DNA of 61,198 bases from Neocallimastix lanati (nom. inval.) (GCA_016946835.1 JACVTC010000175.1:255001-316198); one strand, 5' to 3'; shown: positions 11,240 through 22,440, counted from the stretch's first letter. Program-made: numbers and translations. The notes: generated by a model not told the origin, from the sequence alone.

Positions 11240-12683
11240 ATGCAACTTTTAAAAAAAAATTTATTAAGTACGGTTGTTGCCGTTTTATTAATTGGTTCAA
11301 AAGTTAAAGCTGCCTCTGATTGTGAATACTTAGAAAGAGCTATTAAATATTTTAATGATGATGTAAAAAAAGCTTTTAAGGTTGATAAATGTTGTGATTT
11401 CAATGGTGTTCGTTGCGATGCTGATAAGAACATTCATGAAATTAAATTTAATAATGTTAAAAAGACTAAGGATATTAACAGTTTTATTGATAGAATTAGT
11501 AATATGAAGAATTTAACTTACTTAGATTTAGCAAATAATGGTATTGAAGGTTCTTTCCCAAGAGCTCTTTGTTCTCTTAAATCTTTAAAGAACTTGTAAG
11601 TTTTTTTTTTTTTTAAAAAAAAAAAAGATATATTAAAAATATATATATATATTGTTATCATAAAAATACAATAATAAAAAAGAATAACTATTATATATAT
11701 TGTTGAAAATATATTATTAATAATATTATCCTTTTTTTTTTTTTCAATTATTATTATAATTATAATTTTATCATATTTTTATTAGAAATTTATCAAAGAA
11801 TAAGTTAGAGGGTACTATTCCTTATGAATGTAAAAACTTAGAAAATCTTGAACAACTGTTAGTTTTTAAATTTTTAAAAAAAATTTTTTAATTATTAATA
11901 TTTATTAAATATTAATTATTGAAAGAAAGAAATAAAAATAAAAAGAAATTACTATAATTTTTTAAAAATATATATATATTATAATTATACTATTCTAATA
12001 TATGCTTTTAACATTTTTTTTAATTTATTAATAATTTTAGTAATTTTGAAGGTAATGATGGCTTAACAGGTTATGTACCATATTTCCCAAATATTAGAGG
12101 TTGTGCCTTCAACGATACTAATTTATGTGATGTTCCAAATGCTCTCTGTAAGAACTCTCCAAAGAACTGTACTGAAGAAGATTATATTTCTACTAATGCT
12201 AAGAATGGTAATCCAGATCCTAAGAGTAAGACTTATGAAGGTGCTGATGTAACACTTAGAGACTTTGGCTATGATAATTACAATGGTTACAGTTATGGTT
12301 ACAGTGGTTACGATGATTACAGCAACTATGGTAATTATGATCTTAGTAACTACTACGGTGATACTGGTTATGGTTATGGTTATGGTGATTGGAGTTACTA
12401 CGATACTAGTTACGATCCAAGTTACTATAATAACGGTTATTATGGTACAGGTTATGACAATGGTTATTACTACAATACTGGATATGATACAAGTTACTAT
12501 GATAACGGTTACTACGACAATGGTTACTACAACAATGGCTATGGATATGGAAACCAAGGATACACTGGCAACACTAATGGTTATCCATATTATTCTGCTG
12601 CTCCACGTACTATGAATGCCTTTAATAAATTACTTATTTCAATTATTGGTGTTGTCTTTGGTTTCATCTTAAGAAATCTTTAA
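11240..12683 (+). CDS. Secreted LRR protein with Tyr/Gly/Asn-rich tail and hydrophobic C-terminus
   Basis: Three exons (11240-11595, 11786-11857, 12041-12683) joined through GT...AG introns give 1071 nt, 356 residues. Residues 1-24 are a signal peptide (VVAVLLIGSKVKA). A Cys-containing cap with KCCDFNGVRCD resembles the N-terminal cap of plant-type LRRs. About three LRRs follow (residues ~94-175), for example LTYLDLANNGIEGSFP. Exon 2 is exactly 72 nt, i.e. one 24-residue repeat. Residues ~216-326 are a low-complexity Tyr/Gly/Asn/Asp/Ser region. The last ~18 residues (LLISIIGVVFGFILRNL) are hydrophobic and could be a GPI-attachment signal or a membrane anchor. A cell-surface binding role is inference; no enzyme domain is seen. 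Shadow frames across the tail on both strands are artefacts of the repetitive codons. Confidence 0.85.
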
Positions 12684-12776
12684 ATAATAATATTACGTTA
12701 TTATTATTTTATTTTATTTTATTTTTTATTTAATAAAAAAAACTAATTAATATATATTTATTAAATATATATACCC

Positions 12777-12814
<38 letters not shown>

Positions 12815-12940
12815 AAATTAGAAAAAAAAATAATGTAATATTATTTTAAATAAATAAATAAATTCAATAAAAATAAAATTATTAATTTAAATGTTTAAAC
12901 TAGTTTTATTTATAGATCTTTTATTTCTTTTTATATTGAA

Positions 12941-12977
<37 letters not shown>

Positions 12978-13270
12978 TTATTATTATTTTATTATTAAAG
13001 TATTATGATTTATATAAATATTTCATTTTTAATTTATATTTGTTGTGGTTTTAAAAGCAAAAATCTTTATAAAATAAAAAAAAAAAAAAAATAACAGTTT
13101 TTTTTTTTTTTTTTTTGTATTTACCTACATATCTAAATATTTCCTATATAAATCAAAGAATGTTCTATCTTACAAAGGTTATATTAAAAAAAAAAAAAAA
13201 ATTTTTTTTTTATTATCATCAGTACATATGCATATTAATGTAAATTTAAAAAAAAAAAAAAAATTATTAT
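12684..13270. other. 3' flank of the LRR gene; simple repeats only
   Basis: Contains homopolymers, (ATT)n at about 12947-12976 and alternating A/T tracts. No gene is seen. Confidence 0.5.
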
Positions 13271-13391
13271 TTGTCTCCAATTCCCCTCAGACCATCTTAA
13301 ATTCTCGTAAATGTTATAAATGCCATGAACTCAATACTCTCAATATATACTTACAATGAGAATATTAAATAAAGTTTTCTCTAAGCCTAAA
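13271..13391 (+). mobile_element. LINE 3'-end fragment
   Basis: A short solo 3' end: ATGCCATGAACTCAATACTC and then TTAAATAAAGTTTTCTCTAAGCCTAAA. The same sequence recurs at 18342-18428. The ATTAAATAAAG word just before the tail may act as poly(A) signal. Too short to encode anything. Confidence 0.7.
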
Positions 13392-15000
13392 CACCCCGAA
13401 CAGGGGTGTACGCGATTTATGTATTTAAATCGCTTGCAAGGGGAATTAACTTTACTCTTATAAAGAAGATCCACAGTACTGGTGCAAAATAGTAGTAAAG
13501 TTATATTTTGTGTTAATTAATAACATTATGCGCAATGGTAATGTTATTGGTAAAATTTTTCCTGGTGAACATTCACTGCGGAATATAATGGTGCATTTTT
13601 GGAACATTGTTAAATAAGTTACACCCAAGAATAAGTAATACATTTTCATTGTATTTCTATTTTCATGTAGTATTACTATCTGTTCCTCTCCCATTGAAGA
13701 AATATGTTTTAATTTCGTTTATTCTTAGTCTTGTTATATATTATGCTCCTCTCTTTGGTTCAAATAAGAGCAGATGTTCTAAAGCTCAAAAAATTATTAA
13801 TAGAGGACTTTATTGGAGTTACGGATTTAAATCTCGCAATTCTTCTGTTAGTCTCTATAATATTACTCGTGAATTGAGAATACCTCCTCTTTCAGCTGTC
13901 TGTGCTATATCTCAATTACGTTGCTTTAGAAAATGGAAAAACTCATCATGTATTATTAATCATCTCACTAATAATATTCCTACTATGTCGCATTATTCAT
14001 GGACTAAAGAATCAAGGACTTTGGATAAGAAATTAAATGGTAAGAAAACAAGTGAAATAAAAAAGTTTTATTGGGAAAGAGATGTCTTCAAACCCTCAAA
14101 AGCTAAAAAAGCAATTATTTACAAGGAGAATGATTTTGGATTTATTTCAGAAATCAGAAACTTAACATTTCAATATCCTAAGTATCAGTTGGGATTCTTT
14201 TGGATTTCTCGTATTAGGTGTGGTTTTAAATTCGACATTAGTATTTCCATTAAAAGAAAAATCGTCTCAGAAGATTGCCCTAAATGTTGCCCTTGTTGTG
14301 GTGTTAGTGTACCTAGCTTTTCTCACTGGATCTTTGCCTGTAAAGAATTGGAAAATTACAGAAATAAATCTTTACCTTTTCTAGATGATTTCTTTTTGAA
14401 GTTTGCATTGATAATTGAACAAAAATCCTTGGATGTTTCTTTAGATTCAGAAAAGGATTATGATAATAATATTTATTATTATATATTGAGTGCACTTCTT
14501 GGTGGGCGTTCAATATATTCAAAAATTAAAGTTAATGATGGGGAACAAAGACAATTAGTTGACAATATTTTTAAACAAAGTTCAACTTCGTCAACTGTTC
14601 CGTATTTTGTGGGGATTGCGGAGTTTCTAACAAACGTAATACCATTAATTTGTCGATCTTTTAGTTTGATGATGAAATGGTATTCCGTTGAATCTACCGT
14701 TACCAAGAGCGTGGACGTCGAAATGATAAGGCATGGATTTTCACCTCCAGATACAGATTCGATTGATAACACTAATACTGAAATTATTACTCACAATAAT
14801 GACAATAATGGACGTGGTGTTATTATCGAGGAATGGGAAAAGTTAGAGGCTATTGCTTCTAACGCACTTTTATAATTTTATAATATATAATATTTTATTT
14901 CATGTATTTTATTTGTTATTTTTTCATTTAATTTCATGTAATTTTATTATTATTATAAATTAAATAAAGTTTTCTCTAAGTCTAAAAAAAAAAAAAAAAA
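13392..15000 (+). mobile_element. LINE copy B: 3' half of a non-LTR retrotransposon with poly(A) tail
   Basis: Contains the longest intact C-terminal LINE frame in the window (13607-14875), a 3' UTR ending TAAATAAAGTTTTCTCTAAGTCT and a poly(A) tail at about 14985-15000. The leading 200 bp (13392-13606) include a small hairpin (CACCCC...GGGGTG) and are not clearly coding. The copy is 5'-truncated and lacks endonuclease and the reverse-transcriptase core. Copy C begins at the base after its tail. Confidence 0.8.
13607..14875 (+). CDS. LINE C-terminal protein fragment with CCHC zinc knuckle (422 residues)
   Basis: This open frame is the part of a LINE polyprotein downstream of the reverse-transcriptase catalytic core. 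Residues ~30-120 match the usual post-RT region in form: LKKYVLISFILS, YYAPLFGSNK, INRGLYWSYGF. A zinc knuckle CX2CX8HX4C is at C228, C231, H240 and C245 (context CCPCCG...HWIFAC). The C-terminal domain (~250-422) with LLGGRSIYSK and VDVEMIRH is shared with the other copies. The annotated Met is only the first ATG in the frame; the true protein began far upstream and is truncated. No active site is present, so it cannot act alone. Confidence 0.75.
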   Translation: MLNKLHPRISNTFSLYFYFHVVLLSVPLPLKKYVLISFILSLVIYYAPLFGSNKSRCSKAQKIINRGLYWSYGFKSRNSSVSLYNITRELRIPPLSAVCAISQLRCFRKWKNSSCIINHLTNNIPTMSHYSWTKESRTLDKKLNGKKTSEIKKFYWERDVFKPSKAKKAIIYKENDFGFISEIRNLTFQYPKYQLGFFWISRIRCGFKFDISISIKRKIVSEDCPKCCPCCGVSVPSFSHWIFACKELENYRNKSLPFLDDFFLKFALIIEQKSLDVSLDSEKDYDNNIYYYILSALLGGRSIYSKIKVNDGEQRQLVDNIFKQSSTSSTVPYFVGIAEFLTNVIPLICRSFSLMMKWYSVESTVTKSVDVEMIRHGFSPPDTDSIDNTNTEIITHNNDNNGRGVIIEEWEKLEAIASNALL

Positions 15001-15388
15001 TGTAGTATTACTATTCTCATGTAAGAATCTATTGTATTCAATTGTATTTCAACTATATATTTCATGTATCACGTTGTAAGAGATTGATTCACTCTAAATC
15101 TTGTAGTAATTTATTTAACTCTTTACTAATTTTGTGTCATTATATTTCATCAATTCAATCTTAGTCATTAAATACTTTATGATATTCAAATTAAATAATA
15201 TACTGAAAAAAGTGCTAAATCAAATTATTTTTCAATCGTTCAACAAACTACTAATTATCGAAATTATTTACTCCAAAAAAGTTATAAAATTATTACAATT
15301 CTCATTATTCTCAAGACTTTATAATATAAACTTACTTTAATTTTTTATTTTTTTTTAGTTTATTAATTTTTAGTTTTTTATTACTATT

Positions 15389-16516
15389 ATGGAAATCCAA
15401 TATATAAGAAATAAGAATTTCATTCTAAGAGGTTCAAGGTGCCACGGTATTCCAATGGAAAATACGAAACTACTCTTTATCCGCAGACTTCGATCTTGGC
15501 CAGAAATCAAAATGAGAAGACATTTAACGAAAACTCTGAATGAATTAAATAATAAGGTTATATCAGTTAAACGTATTGCTAATTTTAATGATGCATTCTT
15601 TAAAATTAAAATAGTAGGTAATGAAGAAGAAATAACATCTATTACCGATTGTATTGTTAATAGTTTCAAACGTGCTTCAATTAATGTTATTAATTGTAGC
15701 AAAAGGAATCATAAATACAGTTTTTCTTCTCTCAAAAGGAAACATTTTTCCTTATCAGAAAAAGTGAATTCATCATATAATATCAACTTATTCACTACTT
15801 CAAATTCAAATGCAAATTCAAGTCAAAATTCAAATTCAAGTTCAAATACAGATTCATGTTCAAGTTCAAGTTCAAGTTCAAGATCCAGTTCAAGTTCAAT
15901 TTCAAATTTATGTTTAAATTCAGATTCAAGTTCAGATTCAAATTCAAATTCCAGTTCAATCAATTATAATAATTCCAATAATATTAATAACACTCATATT
16001 AATAATAATACAGTTAAAGAATTTTCTCTATGTGTCAGTTGGAATACTAATGGATGGAACTTTGATAAAAAAGACAGTGTTGAATTCTTTATTTCAATGT
16101 ACAAACCACTTTTCTTATGCTTTCAAGAAACAGGAAATGGCTCAGGTTCTAGCAGTAAATATCCATGTCGAGTATCATTAAAAAACTACAAACATTTCTT
16201 CAAAAAAGCTAATAATGAAATTCCCGGTAAAAGAGGTCTTTATATTGGGTTTCATAATTCTTGTCAAGCCTCTCTTGAAAACAACACTTATGAGTATATT
16301 ATTTCCTTGTATACTTATAATTTTTGGAATTTCACTAAATGTTCTATTGGTAATGTGTACGTACCTCATAGTGGCCATAGCCTTCATGCTAGAGCTGCTA
16401 GAATTGAAATATTGTCGTGGTTAAATAGTCACTCTTCTCATCCTTCAATGTTGGTTGGTGATTTTAATTTACCTACTGAGAAATTAGGTAATTTGCTCTC
16501 TAAATTTAGTAATTAG
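15389..16516 (+). CDS. LINE N-terminal domain plus AP-endonuclease-like domain (375 residues, broken)
   Basis: The endonuclease nicks target DNA to prime reverse transcription. Residues 1-~115 form a basic domain of unknown type. Residues ~135-200 are a Ser/Asn-rich linker. Residues ~213-375 are an exonuclease-endonuclease-phosphatase domain: VSWNTNGW 216-223, catalytic Glu247 in CFQETG, and VGDFNLP with Asp358/Asn360. A TAG at 16514 interrupts the domain. In the same frame past it come NRESDIDHAIV and, after a one-base shift near 16655, SDHKPLL, the conserved last motif with the catalytic histidine. The enzyme is therefore inactive in this copy, though the residues are otherwise present. The upstream ATG at 15389 is taken as start because it opens the frame just after the UTR. 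Confidence 0.8.
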   Translation: MEIQYIRNKNFILRGSRCHGIPMENTKLLFIRRLRSWPEIKMRRHLTKTLNELNNKVISVKRIANFNDAFFKIKIVGNEEEITSITDCIVNSFKRASINVINCSKRNHKYSFSSLKRKHFSLSEKVNSSYNINLFTTSNSNANSSQNSNSSSNTDSCSSSSSSSRSSSSSISNLCLNSDSSSDSNSNSSSINYNNSNNINNTHINNNTVKEFSLCVSWNTNGWNFDKKDSVEFFISMYKPLFLCFQETGNGSGSSSKYPCRVSLKNYKHFFKKANNEIPGKRGLYIGFHNSCQASLENNTYEYIISLYTYNFWNFTKCSIGNVYVPHSGHSLHARAARIEILSWLNSHSSHPSMLVGDFNLPTEKLGNLLSKFSN

Positions 16517-18082
16517 AAAATTCTTCCCTTATGGGGCTCCCCAATTTCTTGGAGTAGAGGTAATAGAGAATCTGATATAGATCATGCGATTGTCAATGAT
16601 CATATGTTAGATTTACTTTCATATGGTACTTTTGTTGACTTTCCACCATTTCGGATCATAAACCTTTATTAATAAAAGGTAAATGTTTTTCATCAGTTAA
16701 TTCAGATATTTCTTTCACTCTGCCTAAAAAGACAGTTAAATGGGATAGATTAAAATGTATAAATGAAAAAGAATCAATTTTTGACAACAACTATTTTAGT
16801 GTATTAGAGGAAGTGATTCCAGATCCTAATATTAGTATTGATGATATTTCTAAGAAATTTATTTCAACTTCATTCAATATTGCTAAGGAACTTTATATCA
16901 CGTCAATATCAGAAGTTAAAAAATCTTTTTTTCATATGTCACAGAAAATATTTAATTTGCAAAAACTCAAAATGAAATTATATAAAACCATTAAAAGAAG
17001 AGGTTCTTATCATAATTTAGATGAATTTGAAGAATTAATTGAAAAATATTATAGAATGTGCAAAATTATTCATTATATGTGTAATATTTATAGGAAAACT
17101 GAATACCAACATTGGATCAATACAGGATGTGAATATATGAAATCTCATAACCCAAAGAAAGCTTGGAAATGGCTTAAAACAACAGCAAAAGTAGATAAAT
17201 TTAAAAATATGTCAAATTCTCCAGTAAAGGACAAAAATGGTAAACTAGCTACTTCTACTAAAGAACAGTTAGAAGTATGGCACAATCACTATAAAAAACT
17301 TGCTTCAAGCCATTCTGATATCAATAGTGCATTAATCGAATGGTCTAATAAATTTTCCAATGGTACAATTAGGTATACGAGACACAATGAATGGGATATA
17401 AATCAAGACATCAGTATAGAAGAAATTAAAGAAGCAATTTTAGCTACTCCAAATTATAAAGCTTCAGGCCCGGATGGAATTCCTATTGAATTTTATAAAA
17501 ACTTTAATTCCTCCGGATGACGAAAATTCTGTAAATAATTCTTCTTCTGGTTTAAATTGTTTACAGAAGATATACTCAAGAATTTGGAATGGAGAATTTC
17601 CTAGCTCTTGGAATGAAGCAAGTATTATATCTATTCCTAAAAAAGAAGATGATCTATCTGATTGTGACAATTATCGAGGTATCTCTCTGATTAACAATGG
17701 TATTAAACTCATTTCGAAAATAGTCTCCAAAAGAATTTCGGAATATGGACTTAAAAATAATGTGTATATTGATTCTAGTGTGTATGAAAAAGTGTTTAAT
17801 TTCCTTCTTGGAGGTCGAAGTATTAATAACAGTACAAGGGAATGGAAGGATCTATTTAAGTGCCAGATGAAATCAGGTGCTTATTCTGATACTCCGTTCT
17901 TGGTGGTTACTGCAGCACTTCTCCAATCAATTATACCTATTGCTATTGGCCAGCAATGGTCTTTGTTCAATAGGTTCAAATCGAATCGTACTACTACTAC
18001 CAAGAGCGTCAATGCTGAAGAAACAGTAAGACAGGTCAGCAGGGCTAGCGCAATCAATGAAGATCATAATTTTGTATCTTAA
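16517..18082 (+). pseudogene. LINE endonuclease end, partial reverse transcriptase and C-terminus (frameshifted)
   Basis: Continues copy C through two further frames. 16655-17520 encodes the linker (WHNHYKKLA) and the opening RT motif ASGPDGIPIEFYK. After a frameshift near 17480-17515, 17474-18082 gives SIISIPKKED and NYRGISLINNGIKLISKI, the RT finger motif. It then passes directly to the C-terminal FLLGGRSI block and ends ETVRQVSRASAINEDHNF. The RT catalytic aspartates are absent by deletion. Confidence 0.8.
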
Positions 18083-18341
18083 AATTAGGATTAACATTGC
18101 GAATTCAAAATTAATTATTATACTTCAGTATAATAATGCCCTTGTGAAGTCTTATAAATATTAATTAAAGGAAACTAGAATATATTATACCATTATTTTA
18201 TTTTATTTTATGTTTTATTTTTTGTTTATTTTTTTATCTTTTTTTTATTATTTTATTACATGTATTTTATCAAATATTTAATTAATAAAGATGAAACAAG
18301 TTTGCTTGCCTTTAAAAAAAAAAATATATATATATATATAA

Positions 18342-18428
18342 ATGCCATTCATGAACTCAATACTCCCAATATATACTTACAATGAGAGTATTAAATAAAG
18401 TTTTCTCTAAGCCTAAAAAGAAAAAAAT
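18342..18428 (+). mobile_element. LINE 3'-end fragment (second copy)
   Basis: Nearly repeats 13310-13391: ATGAACTCAATACTC..., TTAAATAAAGTTTTCTCTAAGCCTAAAAAG. It lies between the poly(A) of copy C plus a short (TA)n and the start of copy E. Confidence 0.7.
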
Positions 18429-19330
18429 ACAATGAAAATGATTTTGGATTTATTTCAGAAATCAAAGACTTTAACATTTCAATATCCTAAGTATCAATTA
18501 GGATTCTTTTGGATTTCTCGAATTAGGTGTGGTTTTAAATTTGACATTAGTATTTCCATTATAAGAAAAATAGTCTCAAAAGATTGTCCTAAATGATGCC
18601 CATGCTGTGGTGTTAGTATACCTAGCTTTTCTCACTGGATCTTTGCCTGTAAAGAAATGGAAAATTACAGAAATAAATCATTACCTTTTCTAAATGATCT
18701 CTTTTTGAAGTTTGCAATGATAACTGAACAAAAATCCTTAGATATTTCTTTAGTTTCAGAAAAGGATTATGATAATAATATTTATTATTCTATATTGAGT
18801 GCTCTTCTTGGCGTATGTTCAATATATGAAAAAAATTAAACCTAATGATGTGGAATAAAGACAATTAATTAATTGACAATATTTTTAAACAAAGTTCAAC
18901 TTCGTCGACTATTTCGTACTTTTGTGGGGATTACGGAGTTTCAAACAAACGTAATACCATTAATTTGTAAATCTTTTAGATTGATGATGAATGATATTCT
19001 GTTGAATCTATTGAATCTACCGTTGCTAAGAGTGTAGACGTTGAAATGATAAGGCATGAATTTTCACCTTCCGGTGAAAGATCTGATACAGATTCGTTTG
19101 ATAACACTAATACTGAAATTATTACTCACAATAATGGATGAGGTGTTATCATCGATGAATGGGAAAAGTTAGAATCGATTGCTTTTAACGCACTTTTATA
19201 AATTTATAATATATAATATTTTATTTCATGTATTTTATTTGTTATTTTTCATTTAAATCATGTAATTTTATTGTTAAAAAAAATTAAATAAAGTTATTCT
19301 CTAAGTCTAAAAAAAAAAAAAAAAAAAAAA
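18428..19330 (+). mobile_element. LINE copy E: 5'-truncated, same subfamily as copy B
   Basis: Aligns by eye with 14118-15000 of copy B from AATGATTTTGGATTTATTTCAG to the tail TCTCTAAGTCTAAAA. The zinc-knuckle region is hit by a TGA (AAATGATGCCCATGC near 18592-18606). More frameshifts follow near 18838 and 18915. The poly(A) tract at 19310-19330 is followed directly by copy F. Confidence 0.8.
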
Positions 19331-19837
19331 GGTGCTAATTCTGATACTCCATTCTTGGTGGTTTACTGAGGTTCTTCGTCAATAGAATATACCTATTGCT
19401 ATTGGCGATCAATGGTCTTTGTTCAATAGGTTCAAATCGAACCCTACTACTACCAAGAGTGTCAATACTGAAGAAACTGTAAGACAGGCCAGCAGGGCTA
19501 TCGCAACCAATGAAGATCATAACTTCGTATCTTAAAATTATGATTAACATTGTGAAATCAAAAGTGATTATTGTACTACAGTATAATTATTGTACTACAG
19601 TATAATAGCAATGTCCTTGTGAAGTCTTAACTGATATTAATAAAATGAAACTAGAATACATTATACCATTATTTTATTTTATTTTGTATTTTTTTTGTTT
19701 ATTTTTTATCTTTTTTTCTTTTTATTTCAGGTATTTTATTAACTATTTAATTAATAATAATTTAAAATTGAAACCGATCATACAGAGAATGAATAATGAA
19801 TGAATACATAAAGATTAAAGTTCACAATAATTGCGGC

Positions 19838-19888
<51 letters not shown>
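19331..19888 (+). mobile_element. LINE copy F: short 3' fragment of the copy C subfamily
   Basis: Begins GGTGCTAATTCTGATACTCC, matching 17876 onward of copy C, and encodes a broken version of ETVRQ(A/V)SRA...DHNF. Downstream it carries a short segment (LKLKPIIQRMNN in translation) that belongs to the post-RT coding region of the family. The copy is therefore rearranged before its long A tract (19842-19888). Confidence 0.7.
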
Positions 19889-19889
<1 letters not shown>

Positions 19890-20559
19890 AAGTATTGGGT
19901 AATGAATATTTTTGGTAAAATTTTTGCAGTTGTTTTTAATCAATAATAATATTTATTAAAGTTATTAATTTTTTTTTTAAATTAAAAAATAGTATTAATT
20001 TTTTTTTCCATATATCTTTTTTCCTTTTTTCCTTTTTCCATATTTTCTTTTTTATTTAAGTTTTTTTTTTAAAATTTCCATTATACGTAGAAGTCTGAGA
20101 CATTTTATTCCTGACAATGCAAAAAAAAAAAAAAACAATTGTTTTAAAATTTCATTTATGTCCTTGAATCTTGGACTGAAAATAAACTAAAGTAGAATAT
20201 GGAAATTCATAAGTAAAAAAAAAGTATCAAATTATAACGAAATTATAACGAAATTATTAATGAAATTATTAAAAAAAAAATTATATTAATATGAAATAAC
20301 TATTTCATTCAAGGAATTAACTATTATACTAATACTGATTTTTTGAAGGTTATTTATATGATCAAAAAGTAGTTACCTGTTAAAAGAATAAATTGAAAGA
20401 TTATTTGAAAGATCTGCACATTTAATAATATAAATTATTATAGAATCAGGTATTATTTTAAATCTACTATTCTTTATCTCTGACAGTCTCCTGTATTCTA
20501 ATCCTTTCTAGAATACTCAATAGTTTAACTACTGTATTAGATGAAATATTAATAGCTGG
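19889..20559. other. Degenerate AT-rich DNA, possibly old LINE material
   Basis: Homopolymer-rich. A CCTGACAATGC plus A-tract at about 20113-20135 looks like another eroded retroelement tail. No frame is convincing. Confidence 0.35.
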
Positions 20560-20966
20560 AACTCTGCAAAAATTGTAATCCTATTTGTATTTGTCTTCAA
20601 GAAGTCTGGTAATTAGTTCATTCCTGAATTCTTTCTCTATTGCCGACCTGTTTCTCAATCATTATAGAATAGTATTGAGACGTGCCGACGTAAAGGTATC
20701 CAGTGGTCTTTATAATAGTAACCACAATTCCTTCCAATTCGTTAATGATAATTTGAAATATATATATACTCTCAGGAAATACAATTTTCTTTCGGGGTGT
20801 TCGATATTCACTAGGAAACATTTACGTTTTCTCTGTAATGAAAAGAAAAAAAAATACAAAGACTTCAGAGATGATACGATATTTCGAATAATGAAAAGAA
20901 TCTTCTTGTATTTTAATTCTCATTTAATTAAAAATATACTAACAATTTCACATTATTATTCATGGA

Positions 20967-21009
<43 letters not shown>

Positions 21010-21975
21010 CACAAAGATTAACAATATGCAAACACAATAATAAACTTCATAGGAGAAATATGGAGGTTTTACTGGAAAATTGTTCATCGTACAAGTACTC
21101 CTGCAATTAAATCAATTTAAAATACCAGAAGTTTAAATATTTGGTTTTTAAAAAATTTATTCACCGTCTATCTCTAAATTATAATTTTCTCTTGGATTTT
21201 TTTTTTTTTTTTTGGATTGGACGAATAATTGTGGATTCAAATTTGATGTGAAATTTTATAGGAAAAAATAAAAAAAAAAAACTGGTATAAGAAGATTGTC
21301 TAACATGTTGTTCTCCTGTTGTAGTGAAAGTAACAGTATACCTAGCTTTCCACATTGAATACTTATATTCCCTAAATTTTAAGAATTTTAAGCTAACAAT
21401 TTGTAGATGAAATTTTTATTAATTTTATTCTGATTGTTTAATGAGAAATCATTGAATATTCCTGATGATAAAGTGGAAGATTTTGATGATATTATTATTT
21501 TTTTTTATGTATTACGTCTCTCTTCTTAGTGGAAATATATTATATTAAATTTTAAAGATAAGTTCCGGGGAAAGAAGTCGATTTCATTAATAATATCTTT
21601 CAATCATCTCCCGAGAGAGTCTTCTTTTCCAGATTTCATTTTTTTTTTTTTTTTTGGAGCTTGCGGAATACCTTACTAATGTTATACCTATTATGATTAG
21701 TGATGTTCACATTATGTTCAATTTGTATACCATTAGATCTACCGTTATCAAGGGCGTCGACATCGAAACAATAGAATAAAAAAGAAATTCTTTATACAGA
21801 TTCAAAATGATCACTTTTATCCACACGAAGTTTATGACCGATGAAATAGGAAGAATTAGTTTGGCCATAATGGAGTTTTTTAATATTAATGTATAAAAAT
21901 TTCATATATTTTTATTTTCATGTATTTTTTTAATATATATTATTAAATAAAGTTTATTCCTAATATAAAAATAAA
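20560..21975 (+). mobile_element. LINE copy G: strongly decayed copy with expanded internal A tract
   Basis: Translation across several frames gives HLIKNILTISHYYSWTK (compare TMSHYSWTK in copy B), then a 40-base A tract at 20969-21008. It continues as a degenerate zinc-knuckle region (EDCLTCC near 21290-21320) and the 3' end TTAAATAAAGTTTATTCCTAA at 21943-21965. The internal A tract replaces a lysine-coding run that is only about 10 bases in the sister copy at 33267-33922. The 5' limit is uncertain. Confidence 0.6.
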
Positions 21976-22129
21976 ACAAACAAAAAAATAAATTGATTTG
22001 ATCAGAAATAACTATGATAAACTAAAAATTTATATTTATTCATTCTTAAAATTTTATTTAATCTTAGCTATAAATACACTAATCTTAATCTTAGTTTAAT
22101 ATATTTAATTAGTTTTTTTTTTTTTTTTT

Positions 22130-22440
22130 ATATTTAAGATGTTAAAATAGTGGATAATAAGTACAATACCACTACTGTTACTAGAGATTGTTATCAGAGG
22201 TAGTAAAGTTACAGATAAATTTATTCAAAGTGTTAACCATACTGTAGTAAAGGTGAACAATCATTTTTATTCATTTGAATATATAAATGTTCCTTTTTTT
22301 TTTTTTCTAATGTTAAATCGAAATCATTAGATTTCATTAATGACTTTTTATTTTCTTCCATTTTATTTTATTCCGAAAGTAAAATAAAAGAATTATCTTT
22401 TTATTTTTCTTCCAATTCATTTAATTAAATATTATTTTAT
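22130..22440 (+). mobile_element. LINE copy J: small zinc-knuckle-region fragment
   Basis: Frames give NKYNTTTVTRDC (compare YKYNTTIAIRM in copy A), then PYCSKGEQSF and KSLDFINDF, the family order around and after the zinc knuckle. Multiple stops. No recognisable 3' tail. Confidence 0.5.

Larger units (their letters stand above)
15001..18324 (+). mobile_element. LINE copy C: near full-length but internally deleted non-LTR retrotransposon
   Basis: The only copy that retains a 5' end: about 390 bp of 5' UTR-like DNA, then an N-terminal/endonuclease frame, the start of reverse transcriptase, and the family C-terminus. The 3' UTR has a poly(A) tail at 18314-18324. It starts exactly where copy B's poly(A) ends. 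The reverse-transcriptase palm (with the expected YADD/FADD box) and the zinc knuckle are missing because the sequence jumps near 17755-17785 from the KRISEYGLKN region to FLLGGRSINN. It is a deletion derivative that could only move using another copy's enzyme. Confidence 0.85.

Noticed and set aside
12123-12615. Val/Ile/Thr-rich minus-strand frame and Met/Thr/Val-rich plus-strand frame
   Set aside because: Both are out-of-frame readings of the repetitive Tyr/Gly/Asn tail of the LRR gene.
20585-21040. 151-residue frame as a host gene
   Set aside because: It contains the LINE segment TISHYYSWTK and runs into a 40-base A tract; it is retrotransposon debris.
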